A stretch of DNA of 39,357 bases, from positions 1-39,357 of the IMG/VR virus record IMGVR_UViG_3300042561_000996; one strand, written 5' to 3'. The notes under the pieces were generated by a model that saw only the letters and a list, made by a program, of their open reading frames with translations, was not told the DNA's origin and did not search any database. This document shows, piece after piece, positions 28,220 through 36,796 of this stretch; the stretch's first letter is position 1, and each line of letters starts with the position of its first letter. Source of the stretch: a virus. The translations under genes were made by a program, and so were the position numbers.

Positions 28220-28248
28220 ATATTATCGCCACCCCAAACAAAGATCAA
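28220..28248 (-). promoter_or_regulatory. Candidate main early promoter
   Basis: On the minus strand TTGATC (28248-28243) is followed after exactly 17 bases by TAATAT (28225-28220). The site lies in the 160-base gap 28171-28330, the clearest gap on the map, between the end of the late operon and the first early gene. It is the best sigma-70-like promoter I find by eye. Confidence 0.72.
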
Positions 28249-28288
28249 CACCTTTATCGAAAAGATATCGAAGTTTTTCCCGGAACAA

Positions 28289-28309
28289 GCGTTTCGCCAA
28301 CGAAAACGC
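28289..28309 (-). terminator. Possible terminator of the late operon
   Basis: GCGTTTTCG-TTGG-CGAAACGC on the minus strand forms an eight-pair stem with one bulged T, 22 bases after the last late gene stops (28331). Only TTGTT follows, so the U tract is poor. The rest of the gap holds the early promoter and its palindrome. Confidence 0.35.
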
Positions 28310-28330
28310 AAGGAAAAAAGATTGTGGTTT

Positions 28331-28486
28331 TTATTCTTTTGGGGCTACCGGTGGCCTTGGCTCGTCGTTTTTTGGGCCCATAAGGTACTCTAGCCGCCCT
28401 TTTTTCCAGTCAGGAAGGGCCTCGTAAAGCTCGGCTAGTTGCTCGATTTTTTCGCGGATTTCCTTGGGGATTGATACGGTTGTCAC
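28331..28486 (-). CDS. Small hypothetical protein, end of late operon
   Basis: This 51-residue protein (MTTVSIPKEIREKIEQLAEL, ending DEPRPPVAPKE) is a short helical unit with a Pro-rich tail. GTG 28486 overlaps the HExxH stop (GTGA). The start resembles small ribbon-helix-helix proteins but is too short to be sure. It is the last gene before the early promoter. Confidence 0.52.
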   Translation of the reverse strand: MTTVSIPKEIREKIEQLAELYEALPDWKKGRLEYLMGPKNDEPRPPVAPKE

Positions 28487-28746
28487 TGCTTGCCAAATCC
28501 CCTGGCCAAAAGCACCCTGGCTAGGTCGGTTGCGATCTCCGTCACCGCCTCTTCGGACAGGTCTGGCATTGCTGCGTGAAGGCATTCGTGGAGCGTCGTA
28601 TCAAGGTCTTGCCCCTCATCGAGCCCTGATCGGATGCCGATCGTTCTGGGTTGGCCTCGATCGCCCTCCAAGTCACAGTACCCGAATTCATCCGGCCTTG
28701 TGTCGTTGCGGATGGTCCAGGTTTGTTTGCGAATTATGGCTTTCAT
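28483..28746 (-). CDS. Small HExxH zinc-metallopeptidase-like protein
   Basis: This 87-residue protein has H53-E-C-L-H57 in TTLHECLHAAMP and a downstream acidic helix (EEAVTEIATDLARVL) that could supply the third ligand. This minimal zincin layout recurs in phage genomes, often beside phosphoesterase genes, in my recollection. TAATG start on the upstream stop. Peptidase activity is plausible but untested at this size. Confidence 0.72.
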   Translation of the reverse strand: MKAIIRKQTWTIRNDTRPDEFGYCDLEGDRGQPRTIGIRSGLDEGQDLDTTLHECLHAAMPDLSEEAVTEIATDLARVLLARGFGKQ

Positions 28747-29747
28747 TACGCGCTCCACACTTCCCCGCGTCGATTGATGCGGTAGTTGCTCACGTTGAAA
28801 TTGCCATCGCCGGAAACATCAACCATCGCGAAACCGTGATTCCATCGGTTTACCCTTGCGTACTTCGGCGTCATATCGCAAAGGCAACCCATCGACCAAG
28901 TAGGGGTCATCGAATGGAACATATCGGTATCCGTGTGGTTCGATGTTTGATGGCTATGACTAACCAAGACCCTATGATGGGTCCGAAGAAACGCCCCTCT
29001 AGCTGGATTGACTGGACTGAAAATCGACTTGCCTAACTCGTGCCCGTGAAGAACCGGAAGCTTGCCGAGCATAATCGGATTGTCTCCAACCATTTCAATT
29101 TTGAGCCGTTTGAGTTGCAATAGCTCATCGAGTCTAACATTCGCTAGATCGTAAATCTCAGGGGCTCGATTCCAGATGAAATGGTCCCATCGCTCCTCGT
29201 GATTGCCCATTTTGAACACGATTTTTTGTTTTGGGAATTCCGACCGAAGCCACTCAAGACCCTCAACTACAAGCCTTAACTCAACCGATAGCTTTCGATG
29301 GTTGGGGTCTCGCTGGTGCCTGGAGACTTGGTAAAAATCCGCAAAGTCCCCGTTGATTAGTAGCGTGTCAATCTTGGATTTCTTCAGGGACTTAACCGCC
29401 GCCTCGAAAGCCACTTCGCTATGATACGGAATATGAACGTCTGAGATTATCCCGCATCGCTTGCAGTCTAGTTCAATCGGAACCCACGGTTCTGCCAACG
29501 ACGGGGGCATCTTTGGGGCTTGGCCCGCTTTACCCTTTGGCCTTGGCTGGGTCGCTTGATTGCGATTCTTTTTTCCCATAGCTCCGCGAATGTTGCGAAT
29601 CATGCTCCTTGCGGTGTCGACCGTCGCAAACGCCTCTGGCCTTTCCTGCTTGGCCCGCTTAGCTAGCCCAATGTTCGGCGCATCAGGGAACTTTTTGCAA
29701 AGCTCCTCAAGGTACAATCGTCCCGCTGTTTTCGGTGGTGCCGGCAT
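28746..29747 (-). CDS. Calcineurin-like metallophosphoesterase
   Basis: This 333-residue protein has an N-terminal basic helical part (about 1-70) and a metallophosphoesterase domain: D103-x-H105 (ISDVHIPY), G133-D134 (INGDFADF), GNHE (181-184), HGHE (234-237) and SHSH (263-266). These are all the family's metal ligands. Likely substrates are phosphoesters such as nucleotides or nucleic-acid ends. GGAG is eight bases before the ATG. It overlaps the ERV-like gene by 41 bases. Confidence 0.88.
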   Translation of the reverse strand: MPAPPKTAGRLYLEELCKKFPDAPNIGLAKRAKQERPEAFATVDTARSMIRNIRGAMGKKNRNQATQPRPKGKAGQAPKMPPSLAEPWVPIELDCKRCGIISDVHIPYHSEVAFEAAVKSLKKSKIDTLLINGDFADFYQVSRHQRDPNHRKLSVELRLVVEGLEWLRSEFPKQKIVFKMGNHEERWDHFIWNRAPEIYDLANVRLDELLQLKRLKIEMVGDNPIMLGKLPVLHGHELGKSIFSPVNPARGAFLRTHHRVLVSHSHQTSNHTDTDMFHSMTPTWSMGCLCDMTPKYARVNRWNHGFAMVDVSGDGNFNVSNYRINRRGEVWSA

Positions 29748-30096
29748 CTGATTTTCTCCAAATAGATAAGGCTTCTTCGATCGTGATCTGTTGCCTGCCA
29801 AGCTTCGCGTTGACGGCGTTGTGGAGCCGAACACCCCATGCGAAGAACGCTTCGGGGGATGAGAAGTCGGGAGGGTTGGCCGATTTCCATTCGGCATAAA
29901 ATCGCTTGCAAGAGCAACCGTATTGAGGGATCCTGATTTCCCAGTTAGCTAGGTCTCTTGGCGTTAGTATGCTGCCATCGTGTAGCGACTTCCACGGGTT
30001 GCCGATCGGCATGATATTGATCGATGCGTATGTCATCCGGTATTCGCGGCCTGTGCTCGAATCGGCGTAATACGTCGGTATTATTCGTTCGCTCAT
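29707..30096 (-). CDS. ERV/ALR sulfhydryl-oxidase-like small protein
   Basis: This 129-residue protein has, in order, W35-K-S-L-H39 (PWKSLHD), Y59-G-C61-S-C63 (QYGCSCKRF), PPDFSSPEAFFAWG and H92-N-A-V-N-A-K-L-G100. This sequence of landmarks is that of the ERV/ALR FAD-linked sulfhydryl oxidases (WxxxH, CxxC, HNxVNxKL), but the redox motif here is CxC. ERV enzymes form disulfides using oxygen. Its neighbour is the Cys-rich tail protein (overlap four bases). FAD binding and activity are inferred. Confidence 0.62.
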   Translation of the reverse strand: MSERIIPTYYADSSTGREYRMTYASINIMPIGNPWKSLHDGSILTPRDLANWEIRIPQYGCSCKRFYAEWKSANPPDFSSPEAFFAWGVRLHNAVNAKLGRQQITIEEALSIWRKSDAGTTENSGTIVP

Positions 30097-31484
30097 ATCA
30101 ATTGGATTGTGACGGTTGGCAAGTTAAAACAAAACGCGCCGCCTGTAAAATACTGGACTTCTCCGACCGTGCAATCTAGGTCTGAAATGACGGTAGCGCA
30201 AAGGCCCTCGTAGAATTCCTGGCAAACAAACTGCGGGGAGTTTACTAGCTCATTTTGGCAACATTCGCCCGTCAGGCAGAGCGTAGCACCGGGGGCGCAT
30301 AGGTCCGATAGAATTGGCCCGACGTTAGCCCAATTCGTCTGCCCGTCCTCGACGCAATACCCGCAGCTTAGCGTCGTGCTCGTGATTAGGTTGCCGCTGC
30401 CAGCACCTTGGCCACCTACAAGAACAAAACAGTCTATAGATTCGTTGTAGACGAAGTAGTTAACGCATCGATCGTCTACATCTTCAGGAATTGGTATTTC
30501 TCGAATCACCGGACAGCCCACAACAATCTCGCAACCTTCGGCGTATGGTGGCTCTCCTGCTGCGTCGAATCTTTGGCAAAATACCGCTAGGGTCTCGGCG
30601 TATTGAGGCAGATTCGGCATGCAATTATCGATGATCGACAATCCGCAAGGACTTCCGGTTATTGTGCAACCAGTCGAGCCGCCGCAACAACTGACCGGAG
30701 GGTAATCCGCATCCGTGATTGATATCTGGCCAGTTGGCAGGGTGTCGAATAGCTTGATCCGGCTTATGATCTTTTGTTGCGACTCGCTACAGTATTGAGC
30801 CGGAAACGCTGCCATCAAATCATTGCAATCGTTGATCGTGCTTGTATTCTCGAATTGATTGCTAAAACTACAAGTCCCGTCTCTATAGACCCCAGTGCAA
30901 TCGTAGGTATTCGTAAACTCAGGATAGAACGTCACGCCGCTTGCGTCCCACCCAAGCACAAACTCGCAATGTTCAAAAATGTAGCTGACAGCAACATAGA
31001 ATTTGCAAGCCGATTCGCCGCCCTCGCATTGGACGCGAATTTTGCCAACGTGAACCCGCAAGCCAACTAGCTTATGCCTTTCGAGCCACCAAGCTTTATG
31101 TATCGTCTGCTCGCTGACTAGGTTTGATTGAATCAGTTCGCAGGGACATGAAACCGGATCGTTTCCATCGGCAAGGTAGGGTATTCGCCTGCGGTAATAC
31201 TCAAATTTCGCGCTAATGTCGGTTTGGAGCGTCGCAAGAACCGCACAATTCTTTGTGTACTCTTGACAAGCTAAATTGAAATCGGCAATGAAACAGCAAT
31301 TGACCGGAACGAAACTTGCTGATGGGTAAATCAGCCCGCCAATACTTCCGATACCGATACCCGCAATAGGCCCGCCTAGCCCGCCTTCGCAATCGTCAAT
31401 CGGAGCGATAAGCGAAACGCTCGTAAATGGCATGTCCTCGGCATCAAGGCAACAATCGCAACAGCAGCTCCCCATCGTTCCCAT
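30093..31484 (-). CDS. Cysteine-rich tail protein (39 Cys)
   Basis: This 463-residue protein contains 39 cysteines (8.4%), starting MGTMGSCCCDCCLDAEDMPF, and is otherwise rich in beta-forming residues and glycine. Cys pairs occur throughout (VNCCF, SCPCE, SCCGG, GECCQ). No family is recognised. Its place after the tape measure suggests a tail-tip or fibre protein stabilised by disulfides or metal. GGAG lies nine bases before the start at 31484. Confidence 0.68.
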   Translation of the reverse strand: MGTMGSCCCDCCLDAEDMPFTSVSLIAPIDDCEGGLGGPIAGIGIGSIGGLIYPSASFVPVNCCFIADFNLACQEYTKNCAVLATLQTDISAKFEYYRRRIPYLADGNDPVSCPCELIQSNLVSEQTIHKAWWLERHKLVGLRVHVGKIRVQCEGGESACKFYVAVSYIFEHCEFVLGWDASGVTFYPEFTNTYDCTGVYRDGTCSFSNQFENTSTINDCNDLMAAFPAQYCSESQQKIISRIKLFDTLPTGQISITDADYPPVSCCGGSTGCTITGSPCGLSIIDNCMPNLPQYAETLAVFCQRFDAAGEPPYAEGCEIVVGCPVIREIPIPEDVDDRCVNYFVYNESIDCFVLVGGQGAGSGNLITSTTLSCGYCVEDGQTNWANVGPILSDLCAPGATLCLTGECCQNELVNSPQFVCQEFYEGLCATVISDLDCTVGEVQYFTGGAFCFNLPTVTIQLI

Positions 31485-31820
31485 TTAGCAAATCTCCACG
31501 GCGATCCAACGATTGCCAACCCGAAAGCAAATCAGACTAGCCCCGTTGGCGATCGCTGAACCAGGGTTTAGAACCTCGATGTCCGACCCGAACAAATTCG
31601 ACAATACCCTAGCATCCGAAATCTGCTTGGCCGACGCCGTCCCTACGCCCAAGGTGGTTCCTGCCCTGGCCGTAATTGTCGACGTAGCAACCGCCAGGAT
31701 AGTATCCGCAGTCGATACCAAATCTGAACTAATAGAGCCGCTTGGCTTCGTCGCTCCGATCATGCCAAGCAAGGCTTGGCTATCCGCATTGTTAAAAGCG
31801 TAGAGCGTTGTATCGGCCAT
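31485..31820 (-). CDS. Hypothetical tail-region protein
   Basis: This 111-residue protein has an A/T/S-rich, beta-like sequence (TADTILAVATSTITARAG) and ends with GNRWIAVEIC, a pattern of small phage structural proteins. It abuts the Cys-rich gene, ending with its own Cys. The ATG at 31820 follows AGGA; longer forms to 31853 overlap the previous gene. Confidence 0.58.
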   Translation of the reverse strand: MADTTLYAFNNADSQALLGMIGATKPSGSISSDLVSTADTILAVATSTITARAGTTLGVGTASAKQISDARVLSNLFGSDIEVLNPGSAIANGASLICFRVGNRWIAVEIC

Positions 31821-31821
31821 T

Positions 31822-32694
31822 CTAGGAAGTCCTGATAATTGTGGAGAATTCAACTTCCTTTTTACACCGGAAAGACAACTCGGCTGGGTCAGTCGCTTTA
31901 GCCCCTGATCCGTTCAGCGGACCTACCATCGGGAAAGTGTTGGTCGAGTCCATGTATCGAAGCGTCTGCCCGCCAGATTTGTAAAACGGCCCAATGTCGG
32001 CCCGCTTCTCATCGTGCGTGTCCGGATCGTAAGTTACCTTGTATTTGGCTCTCCACGCCGCATAGCCTGCATACGAGCCTAATTCAGCCTCTTGAACCTC
32101 CAAGAGCATCGTTCTAGCTGCAAACGTCTGGCCCAAAGCCGTGAACGCCGTTTTGTTTACGATGTCGTTTCTGCCGAGGAAGTCCGTGAGCTTTAGCCCT
32201 GGGTCGTCGAACTGCACGAAAGAGAATTGGCAAAAACTCGATGTATCTGTCAGCGGTTGATCGAATGGCGTTCCCGCTGAATTGACTGGGTATTTGGCTG
32301 GCGTCGATCGATCCTTAGCAAGAACCTTTTCTTTCGTCACAAACGAATCGATTTTGAATATCGGTATCCACGTTGCCGGGTCTGGATTGTTTTCCGAATT
32401 CTGCTTTTGCTCTTCCGTACCGGTTTGGAATCGAGCCGTAACATTCCAAAAAAGAGCGTGCTTCTCTTCGCGTTCGCAGCTTACCTCATCGCAAATCAAT
32501 CCCAATGGCCCGTAAAGCAATCCGGCCCGAGGGAGTCCAGGCGTATCATAGAGGATGCTTTGGCGGTTGCTCGTGACTTGATCGGTCTTTACCCGATAGT
32601 TCCAGGTTTCCCCGAGGATGAGTTGAAATCCTTGCCCTTTTCGGGCGAATCCGGATCCCTTGCGAAGTTCCGCGCCGACCAATTCGTTAGCCAT
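31822..32694 (-). CDS. Putative tail-tip/distal tail protein
   Basis: This 290-residue protein has mixed beta/alpha composition with no recognised motif (FARKGQGFQLILGETWNYR, later AAWRAKYKVTYDPDTHDEKR). It follows the tape measure by one overlapping base (TAATG), the usual place of distal tail or hub proteins, so a tail-tip role is inferred. Confidence 0.58.
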   Translation of the reverse strand: MANELVGAELRKGSGFARKGQGFQLILGETWNYRVKTDQVTSNRQSILYDTPGLPRAGLLYGPLGLICDEVSCEREEKHALFWNVTARFQTGTEEQKQNSENNPDPATWIPIFKIDSFVTKEKVLAKDRSTPAKYPVNSAGTPFDQPLTDTSSFCQFSFVQFDDPGLKLTDFLGRNDIVNKTAFTALGQTFAARTMLLEVQEAELGSYAGYAAWRAKYKVTYDPDTHDEKRADIGPFYKSGGQTLRYMDSTNTFPMVGPLNGSGAKATDPAELSFRCKKEVEFSTIIRTS

Positions 32695-34946
32695 TACCTT
32701 GCCCCCGCTAATCTTGGTGCTGTCAACGCAAGTTCGTTAGCCTTTCGAGCCTCAACGAGCATTTGATCCTGGTATTTTTTCCGCTCTGCTTTTTCTGCCG
32801 CGTCGGTTCGCTGGTTCAACAGGAATGCAAAGGCCTCTTTCGATCCGGCCTTGAGTGCGGGGGCGATGTTCTTCACCACGTCTGCCGATGGGTCGAATCG
32901 CTTTGATGCGTCTTTGTTTTGCTGCATCGTTGCAAAGTCCGATCGTGCGAAAATCGATTGCTCTGCCAATGCCGCCCGCTTGCGGATGCCCTCTTTTTGC
33001 TTCTCGTTGTCACCCGCTTCGGCCAATTGCCGCCGGAACATTTCATCTAGTTCGGCGTATTCTTTTCGCAATGAATCCGAGGCTAAAAAGTTCTTGTCCT
33101 TCATTGCCGCGACCTGCTTCTGAATCGCTAGCTCTTTATTGGCCGCTTCGATGCTAGCTTGAGCCGCATTCAATTCATTAAGCCGCCGAGTTTCGTCCAT
33201 GTCCATCAATGCCGCTTCGGCTTGACGCTTTTCGCCTGCCGTCATCCCGAAAGTGTCATCTATGAGCTTCGATTTCTTGTAGCCTTCGGTATCGGACCCG
33301 AACGCCGCTTTGCGTCGATCTTCCGTCGCTTGCTTAATCATATTTTGAAACGCCGACCGCTCCGAGTCGATTCGTTTATTGTCCGCGTCTATCCGGTCTT
33401 GCTGAGCCTTTACCGCCCGCTGTTCTTCGTCGGCTCGTTGCTTGGCTAGCTTGGCCTTGGTCTCTTCTGCTGCGACTGCTTTTTTGTCTAGTTCCTCAGC
33501 ATCTTTTTTGGCTTTGTTGGCCGCTTCAATCTGTCGGTAGTATTCGTTTGCGTTGCCCGTCAATGTCATCCACCAACCCGCCATCGCCTCCCCGCGTTTC
33601 GGCGTGCCCTCAATCGTCTTATTGACTAGGTCCAGTGCGTTGTTAACGCCGGGGGCAACTTCACGCCCGATCGAAGCAAGGAAGTTTTGATAGTGCGTAT
33701 CGAGCTTTGCAAGCTTTACCGCCGTCGTGTCGGCCATCTTATCATTCATGCCGGCAAACCGACCGCCCGCACTTGTCGCGGTGTCCATTGCCTTCGCGAC
33801 TTCCTCGAAGGATACTTTCCCGGCCTCCATTCGAGCCTTGAGGGATGCCATCGATTCGCCCGTGGTCCGGCTGATTTCTTGCAAGGGATTAAATCCCGCG
33901 TTGACCATCTGCAATACTTCTTGGCCCATAAGCCGACCGTTGGCCCGCACCTGCCCGAATGCAAGCGTAAGCGATTGCATTTTCTCATTGTTGCCCATCG
34001 AGATCTCGGAAAGCTTATTGAGCGACGGGATAACCTCCGAGATGCTAAGCCCGTAGCCCAAGAGCACCTTCGATGAGTCTTGAAACTGAGTAGCCGATAG
34101 AGCCGATTTCGCATCTAGCTCGATCGTCGCATCGATAAGCTTTCGAGCCGCCTTTTCGGATCCCGTTAGCACTTCCAATTGAGCCTGAACTTGCTCCCTT
34201 GCCATCGCAACTTTTAGCCCCGCCTGCCCGAGGTCCGCGATAGCCTTAACGGCCCCGATAGCAAGACCGGCCGCGCCGACCCTAGCAAGAGCCCCAGCAA
34301 GCCCATTGACGCCCTGGGTCTTTGTATCGACATTGCCCCACCCGCGAAACGGGTCCGGTATCTCGGATGCCATTTGGCCGCGCTGCATTGCCGCTAGGCT
34401 CTCGGCTTTTGCCCTGGCTAGCTTTGCCTCTGCCGCCGCCGCCCGCTCTGCGTAGATCGCCGCTACGCCATGTTTTTTGCCCAGCGTGTCGATAGCTGCA
34501 TTGTAGCCCGCTGCGTCGATATTACCCGCTTTAAATTGATCGTCGAGGAACTTAACGTCCTTCGCCATTCGCTGAACCGGGCTTAGCGATGCGTTTGTAA
34601 TCGTCGCAAGCCGAGCCGCGTTTTCAGCCAAGCCCCTGTTTGCCTCTGCCGTCCTGATTGCTTGGTCTGCTAGCTTCTTTTCGGCTTGTAGCTGCTCTTC
34701 CATTTTGTAGGTAAGAACGCCGAATTTTTTAGCTAGAAACTCTTCGCTTTGGGCGAACTGCTCGGCGCTAATCGCACCCTCTTTGAAAGCCCTGTCCATA
34801 AGCTTCATCTGCTCATGGAACTTATCGAGAGGCGTTTCAGATTGCTTGAGAATCGACGTAATGCTACGCAATTCGCCTCGCATGAACTCGCCGCCGTCGG
34901 CATTCATCCCGATTCGGATATTCGCTACGTTGATCGTTTGCGCCAT
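32694..34946 (-). CDS. Tape measure protein
   Basis: This 750-residue protein fixes tail length and is the longest gene here. Helical coiled coils dominate (EEQLQAEKKLADQAIRTAEA; KRADEEQRAVKAQQDRIDA), and the segment FGQVRANGRLMGQEVLQMVN with NAGFNPL and SMASLKARMEAGKVSFEEV is a hallmark of the phage tail tape measure domain. A short hydrophobic stretch (GAVKAIADLGQAGLKVA) lies near residue 235. Its length fits a flexible tail of roughly 110 nm. GGAGG lies nine bases before ATG. Confidence 0.92.
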   Translation of the reverse strand: MAQTINVANIRIGMNADGGEFMRGELRSITSILKQSETPLDKFHEQMKLMDRAFKEGAISAEQFAQSEEFLAKKFGVLTYKMEEQLQAEKKLADQAIRTAEANRGLAENAARLATITNASLSPVQRMAKDVKFLDDQFKAGNIDAAGYNAAIDTLGKKHGVAAIYAERAAAAEAKLARAKAESLAAMQRGQMASEIPDPFRGWGNVDTKTQGVNGLAGALARVGAAGLAIGAVKAIADLGQAGLKVAMAREQVQAQLEVLTGSEKAARKLIDATIELDAKSALSATQFQDSSKVLLGYGLSISEVIPSLNKLSEISMGNNEKMQSLTLAFGQVRANGRLMGQEVLQMVNAGFNPLQEISRTTGESMASLKARMEAGKVSFEEVAKAMDTATSAGGRFAGMNDKMADTTAVKLAKLDTHYQNFLASIGREVAPGVNNALDLVNKTIEGTPKRGEAMAGWWMTLTGNANEYYRQIEAANKAKKDAEELDKKAVAAEETKAKLAKQRADEEQRAVKAQQDRIDADNKRIDSERSAFQNMIKQATEDRRKAAFGSDTEGYKKSKLIDDTFGMTAGEKRQAEAALMDMDETRRLNELNAAQASIEAANKELAIQKQVAAMKDKNFLASDSLRKEYAELDEMFRRQLAEAGDNEKQKEGIRKRAALAEQSIFARSDFATMQQNKDASKRFDPSADVVKNIAPALKAGSKEAFAFLLNQRTDAAEKAERKKYQDQMLVEARKANELALTAPRLAGAR

Positions 34947-34948
34947 AG

Positions 34949-35302
34949 CTACTTGCCTCCGAATCCGAACATCGATTTAACTTGGTTCGCCATCGCCTTG
35001 CAGGATTCCGCCGACTGCTTGAGGATCGACGCTGCGCTCACCTTTGGCCTGTAGAATCGATCCGGCATAAAATCCGATGCATCGGGCGGTTCTTCGTCGG
35101 CGCGTGCGTAGAGGGGCAGATAGAGGGCTTCCAAGAGCTTGGCAGTTTGCATCCAGCGTTCCCCCATCGGTTCTACCATGTCCCACGCTAGCCACTGATT
35201 TAAGGCTCCAGCGGGTAGACTTTGCATCCACGCCGCCGGATCCTGGATTCCCCATTTCAGGCAGAGCCGGTACGCCACTTTTAGGCGTCGGCTCTTTCTG
35301 AT
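34949..35302 (-). CDS. Tail assembly chaperone, frameshift extension
   Basis: This 117-codon open frame has no convincing start. It begins in the -1 frame right at the A7 slippery run of the chaperone gene, continues IRKSRRLKVAYRLCLKWGIQ and ends GFGGK before the tape measure. As in lambda gpG/gpGT, -1 slippage would fuse it to residues 1-111 of the upstream protein, giving 228 residues. The T-like half binds the tape measure in known phages. Confidence 0.78.
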   Translation of the reverse strand: MRKSRRLKVAYRLCLKWGIQDPAAWMQSLPAGALNQWLAWDMVEPMGERWMQTAKLLEALYLPLYARADEEPPDASDFMPDRFYRPKVSAASILKQSAESCKAMANQVKSMFGFGGK

Positions 35303-35634
35303 TTTTTTGCAAGGGCCTCGATTTCGCCCTGGTCGTACTTGTTGATCTCTAGGCACTGATCGTAAAGGGGCCCAACAACCGACCTGGGAAGGTCTCCAAG
35401 TACGTTAGGATCCATTACCACCCGCTGCCCTGATTCGTCTCGCAGGCAATAAGCAACCATTACCCGACGATGTGCCGTCCAGTCATAGCCCTTCTTAGTC
35501 TGCAGTTCCACTTCCATGTTGGCCGCATCCGATTCGGATAGCTCATGGATGTAGTATTGCTTGCCCTTGACCGTGACCGGCTCGACGGCCAAATCACGCT
35601 TTGCAAGTGCAAGGAAATCGTCCTGGTTACTCAT
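35281..35634 (-). CDS. Tail assembly chaperone (G-like)
   Basis: This 117-residue protein (KRDLAVEPVTVKGKQYYIHE) has the layout of the phage tail assembly chaperone that precedes the tape measure. Its C-terminal GCA AAA AAA TCA is a slippery site leading into the 34949 frame. ATG overlaps the previous stop (ATGAGTAA). Confidence 0.78.
   Translation of the reverse strand: MSNQDDFLALAKRDLAVEPVTVKGKQYYIHELSESDAANMEVELQTKKGYDWTAHRRVMVAYCLRDESGQRVVMDPNVLGDLPRSVVGPLYDQCLEINKYDQGEIEALAKKSERADA
35302..35308 (-). other. Slippery heptamer for -1 frameshift
   Basis: The minus strand has seven A in a row in the reading GCA AAA AAA TCA, seven codons before the zero-frame stop. Slipping one base back moves the ribosome into the 34949 frame. 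Confidence 0.75.
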
Positions 35635-35944
35635 CGTCCTCTTCATCCTTTGCTTGTGCGATTGCTTCGAGTGCTGCCTTAACGAATGTACGCGAAACCT
35701 GTTCGGGTGGCTGCACTTTGGCAGGGTAGCCCTGAATGGCTTCAAGTTGCTTTTCAAGCGATGTGATTTCCTCGGCCGTCAAGGCATCATGCGGGAATTC
35801 AAATATCGCTAGAATTTGCGGCGTTTCGCCAAAGTGCAAATAGCCGACAAGCTTACCGCTAACGCGGATCTGGCATTGGTTCAAGTCCCGCTCGATCCCG
35901 GTAGCCAACGAAATACCACGCTGGCGATTTAATTGAAAAACCAT
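35627..35944 (-). CDS. Small tail-region protein
   Basis: This 105-residue protein begins MVFQLNRQRGISLATG with strands (CQIRVSGKLVGYLHF) and a helical second half (TAEEITSLEKQLEAIQ) ending KDEEDDE. It lies between the tail tube and chaperone. Function is unknown; a tail assembly role is inferred. Confidence 0.6.
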   Translation of the reverse strand: MVFQLNRQRGISLATGIERDLNQCQIRVSGKLVGYLHFGETPQILAIFEFPHDALTAEEITSLEKQLEAIQGYPAKVQPPEQVSRTFVKAALEAIAQAKDEEDDE

Positions 35945-35957
35945 GCTCGATCATTCC

Positions 35958-36380
35958 TTATGCTGGGGTAAAAGTGATATCGGTCGCGCCGTCAAACTGT
36001 AGTGTGTAAGAGCCCCTCATAACTTCGCCCTTGGCAAGCTTTGGCGTCTTTGCTTGCTTGACGAAAGCAGTCCCCTGTAGGCTTCCTGCCCCTGGGAAAG
36101 TGATAACAGAAGCGATACCGGCGTAGGGTTCCGAAGTAGGGATCATTTGCGTAGTGATTGGAATCGCCGCCCCAAGCCAGTTGTAAACAATTTCGCAATC
36201 CGGATTCTTGCGAAGGTCGCCGGGTCGCTCCAATTCAAAACCGACTGTCGACAAATCGGAGATGTTCAGGGCATCAACACTGATCGTCATTTCTCCAATC
36301 GAAACCACTTGGGTAGTAATCAATCCGGTCCCGGAGATTGAGGCTCCGAGTCCGGTATCTGCAACTGTCAACGCTGCCAT
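35958..36380 (-). CDS. Major tail tube protein (likely)
   Basis: This 140-residue protein is beta-rich (QVVSIGEMTISVDALNIS; GAGSLQGTAFVKQAKTPKLA; GSYTLQFDGATDITFTPA), matching small siphovirus tail tube proteins in size and in position between the DUF3168-like tail completion protein and the chaperone. ATG at 36380. The chaperone and tape measure follow. Confidence 0.72.
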   Translation of the reverse strand: MAALTVADTGLGASISGTGLITTQVVSIGEMTISVDALNISDLSTVGFELERPGDLRKNPDCEIVYNWLGAAIPITTQMIPTSEPYAGIASVITFPGAGSLQGTAFVKQAKTPKLAKGEVMRGSYTLQFDGATDITFTPA

Positions 36381-36382
36381 GT

Positions 36383-36796
36383 TTAAGGCTCCTTGTAGTG
36401 GACAAGCATATCAAACGAAACTATGTACCTGTGCTCTTGATTGCCGTCTGTTGGCGGCTCCTGCATGTATTGATCGGCGTCGAATTTGATTCCGCAAAAA
36501 GTGTGCGAACTGACGACACCCCGAAAGGCATCGATTCCAGTGTCCCTAATCGCTCGGCTGATTGCACTTGCTGTTGTTCGCGTCAGTGCGTAGCACTCAA
36601 CGGTAAATCGCGCTTCGGCTAGCTTGCTCATTCCCTGCAAGTGATCGTCGCGATCGGTCGAAGTGACGTAGTAAACCACGGCTGGAAGCGTTGCGTTTTG
36701 AACCAAGGCATCGGGATACATACGCTGGCCGATGAGCGTAGATACCGCCGAGTAACTTAGGAGCTTGGTTCGTAATGCTTCGCCGATCGCCGACAT
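36383..36796 (-). CDS. Tail completion protein, DUF3168-like
   Basis: This 137-residue protein starts IGEALRTKLLSYSAVSTLIG and continues RMYPDALVQNATLPAVVYYV, the classical features of DUF3168 phage proteins that cap the head-proximal tail end. A TAATG-like overlap joins the gene before it. Order (gp10-like, this, tail tube) supports it. Confidence 0.85.
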   Translation of the reverse strand: MSAIGEALRTKLLSYSAVSTLIGQRMYPDALVQNATLPAVVYYVTSTDRDDHLQGMSKLAEARFTVECYALTRTTASAISRAIRDTGIDAFRGVVSSHTFCGIKFDADQYMQEPPTDGNQEHRYIVSFDMLVHYKEP

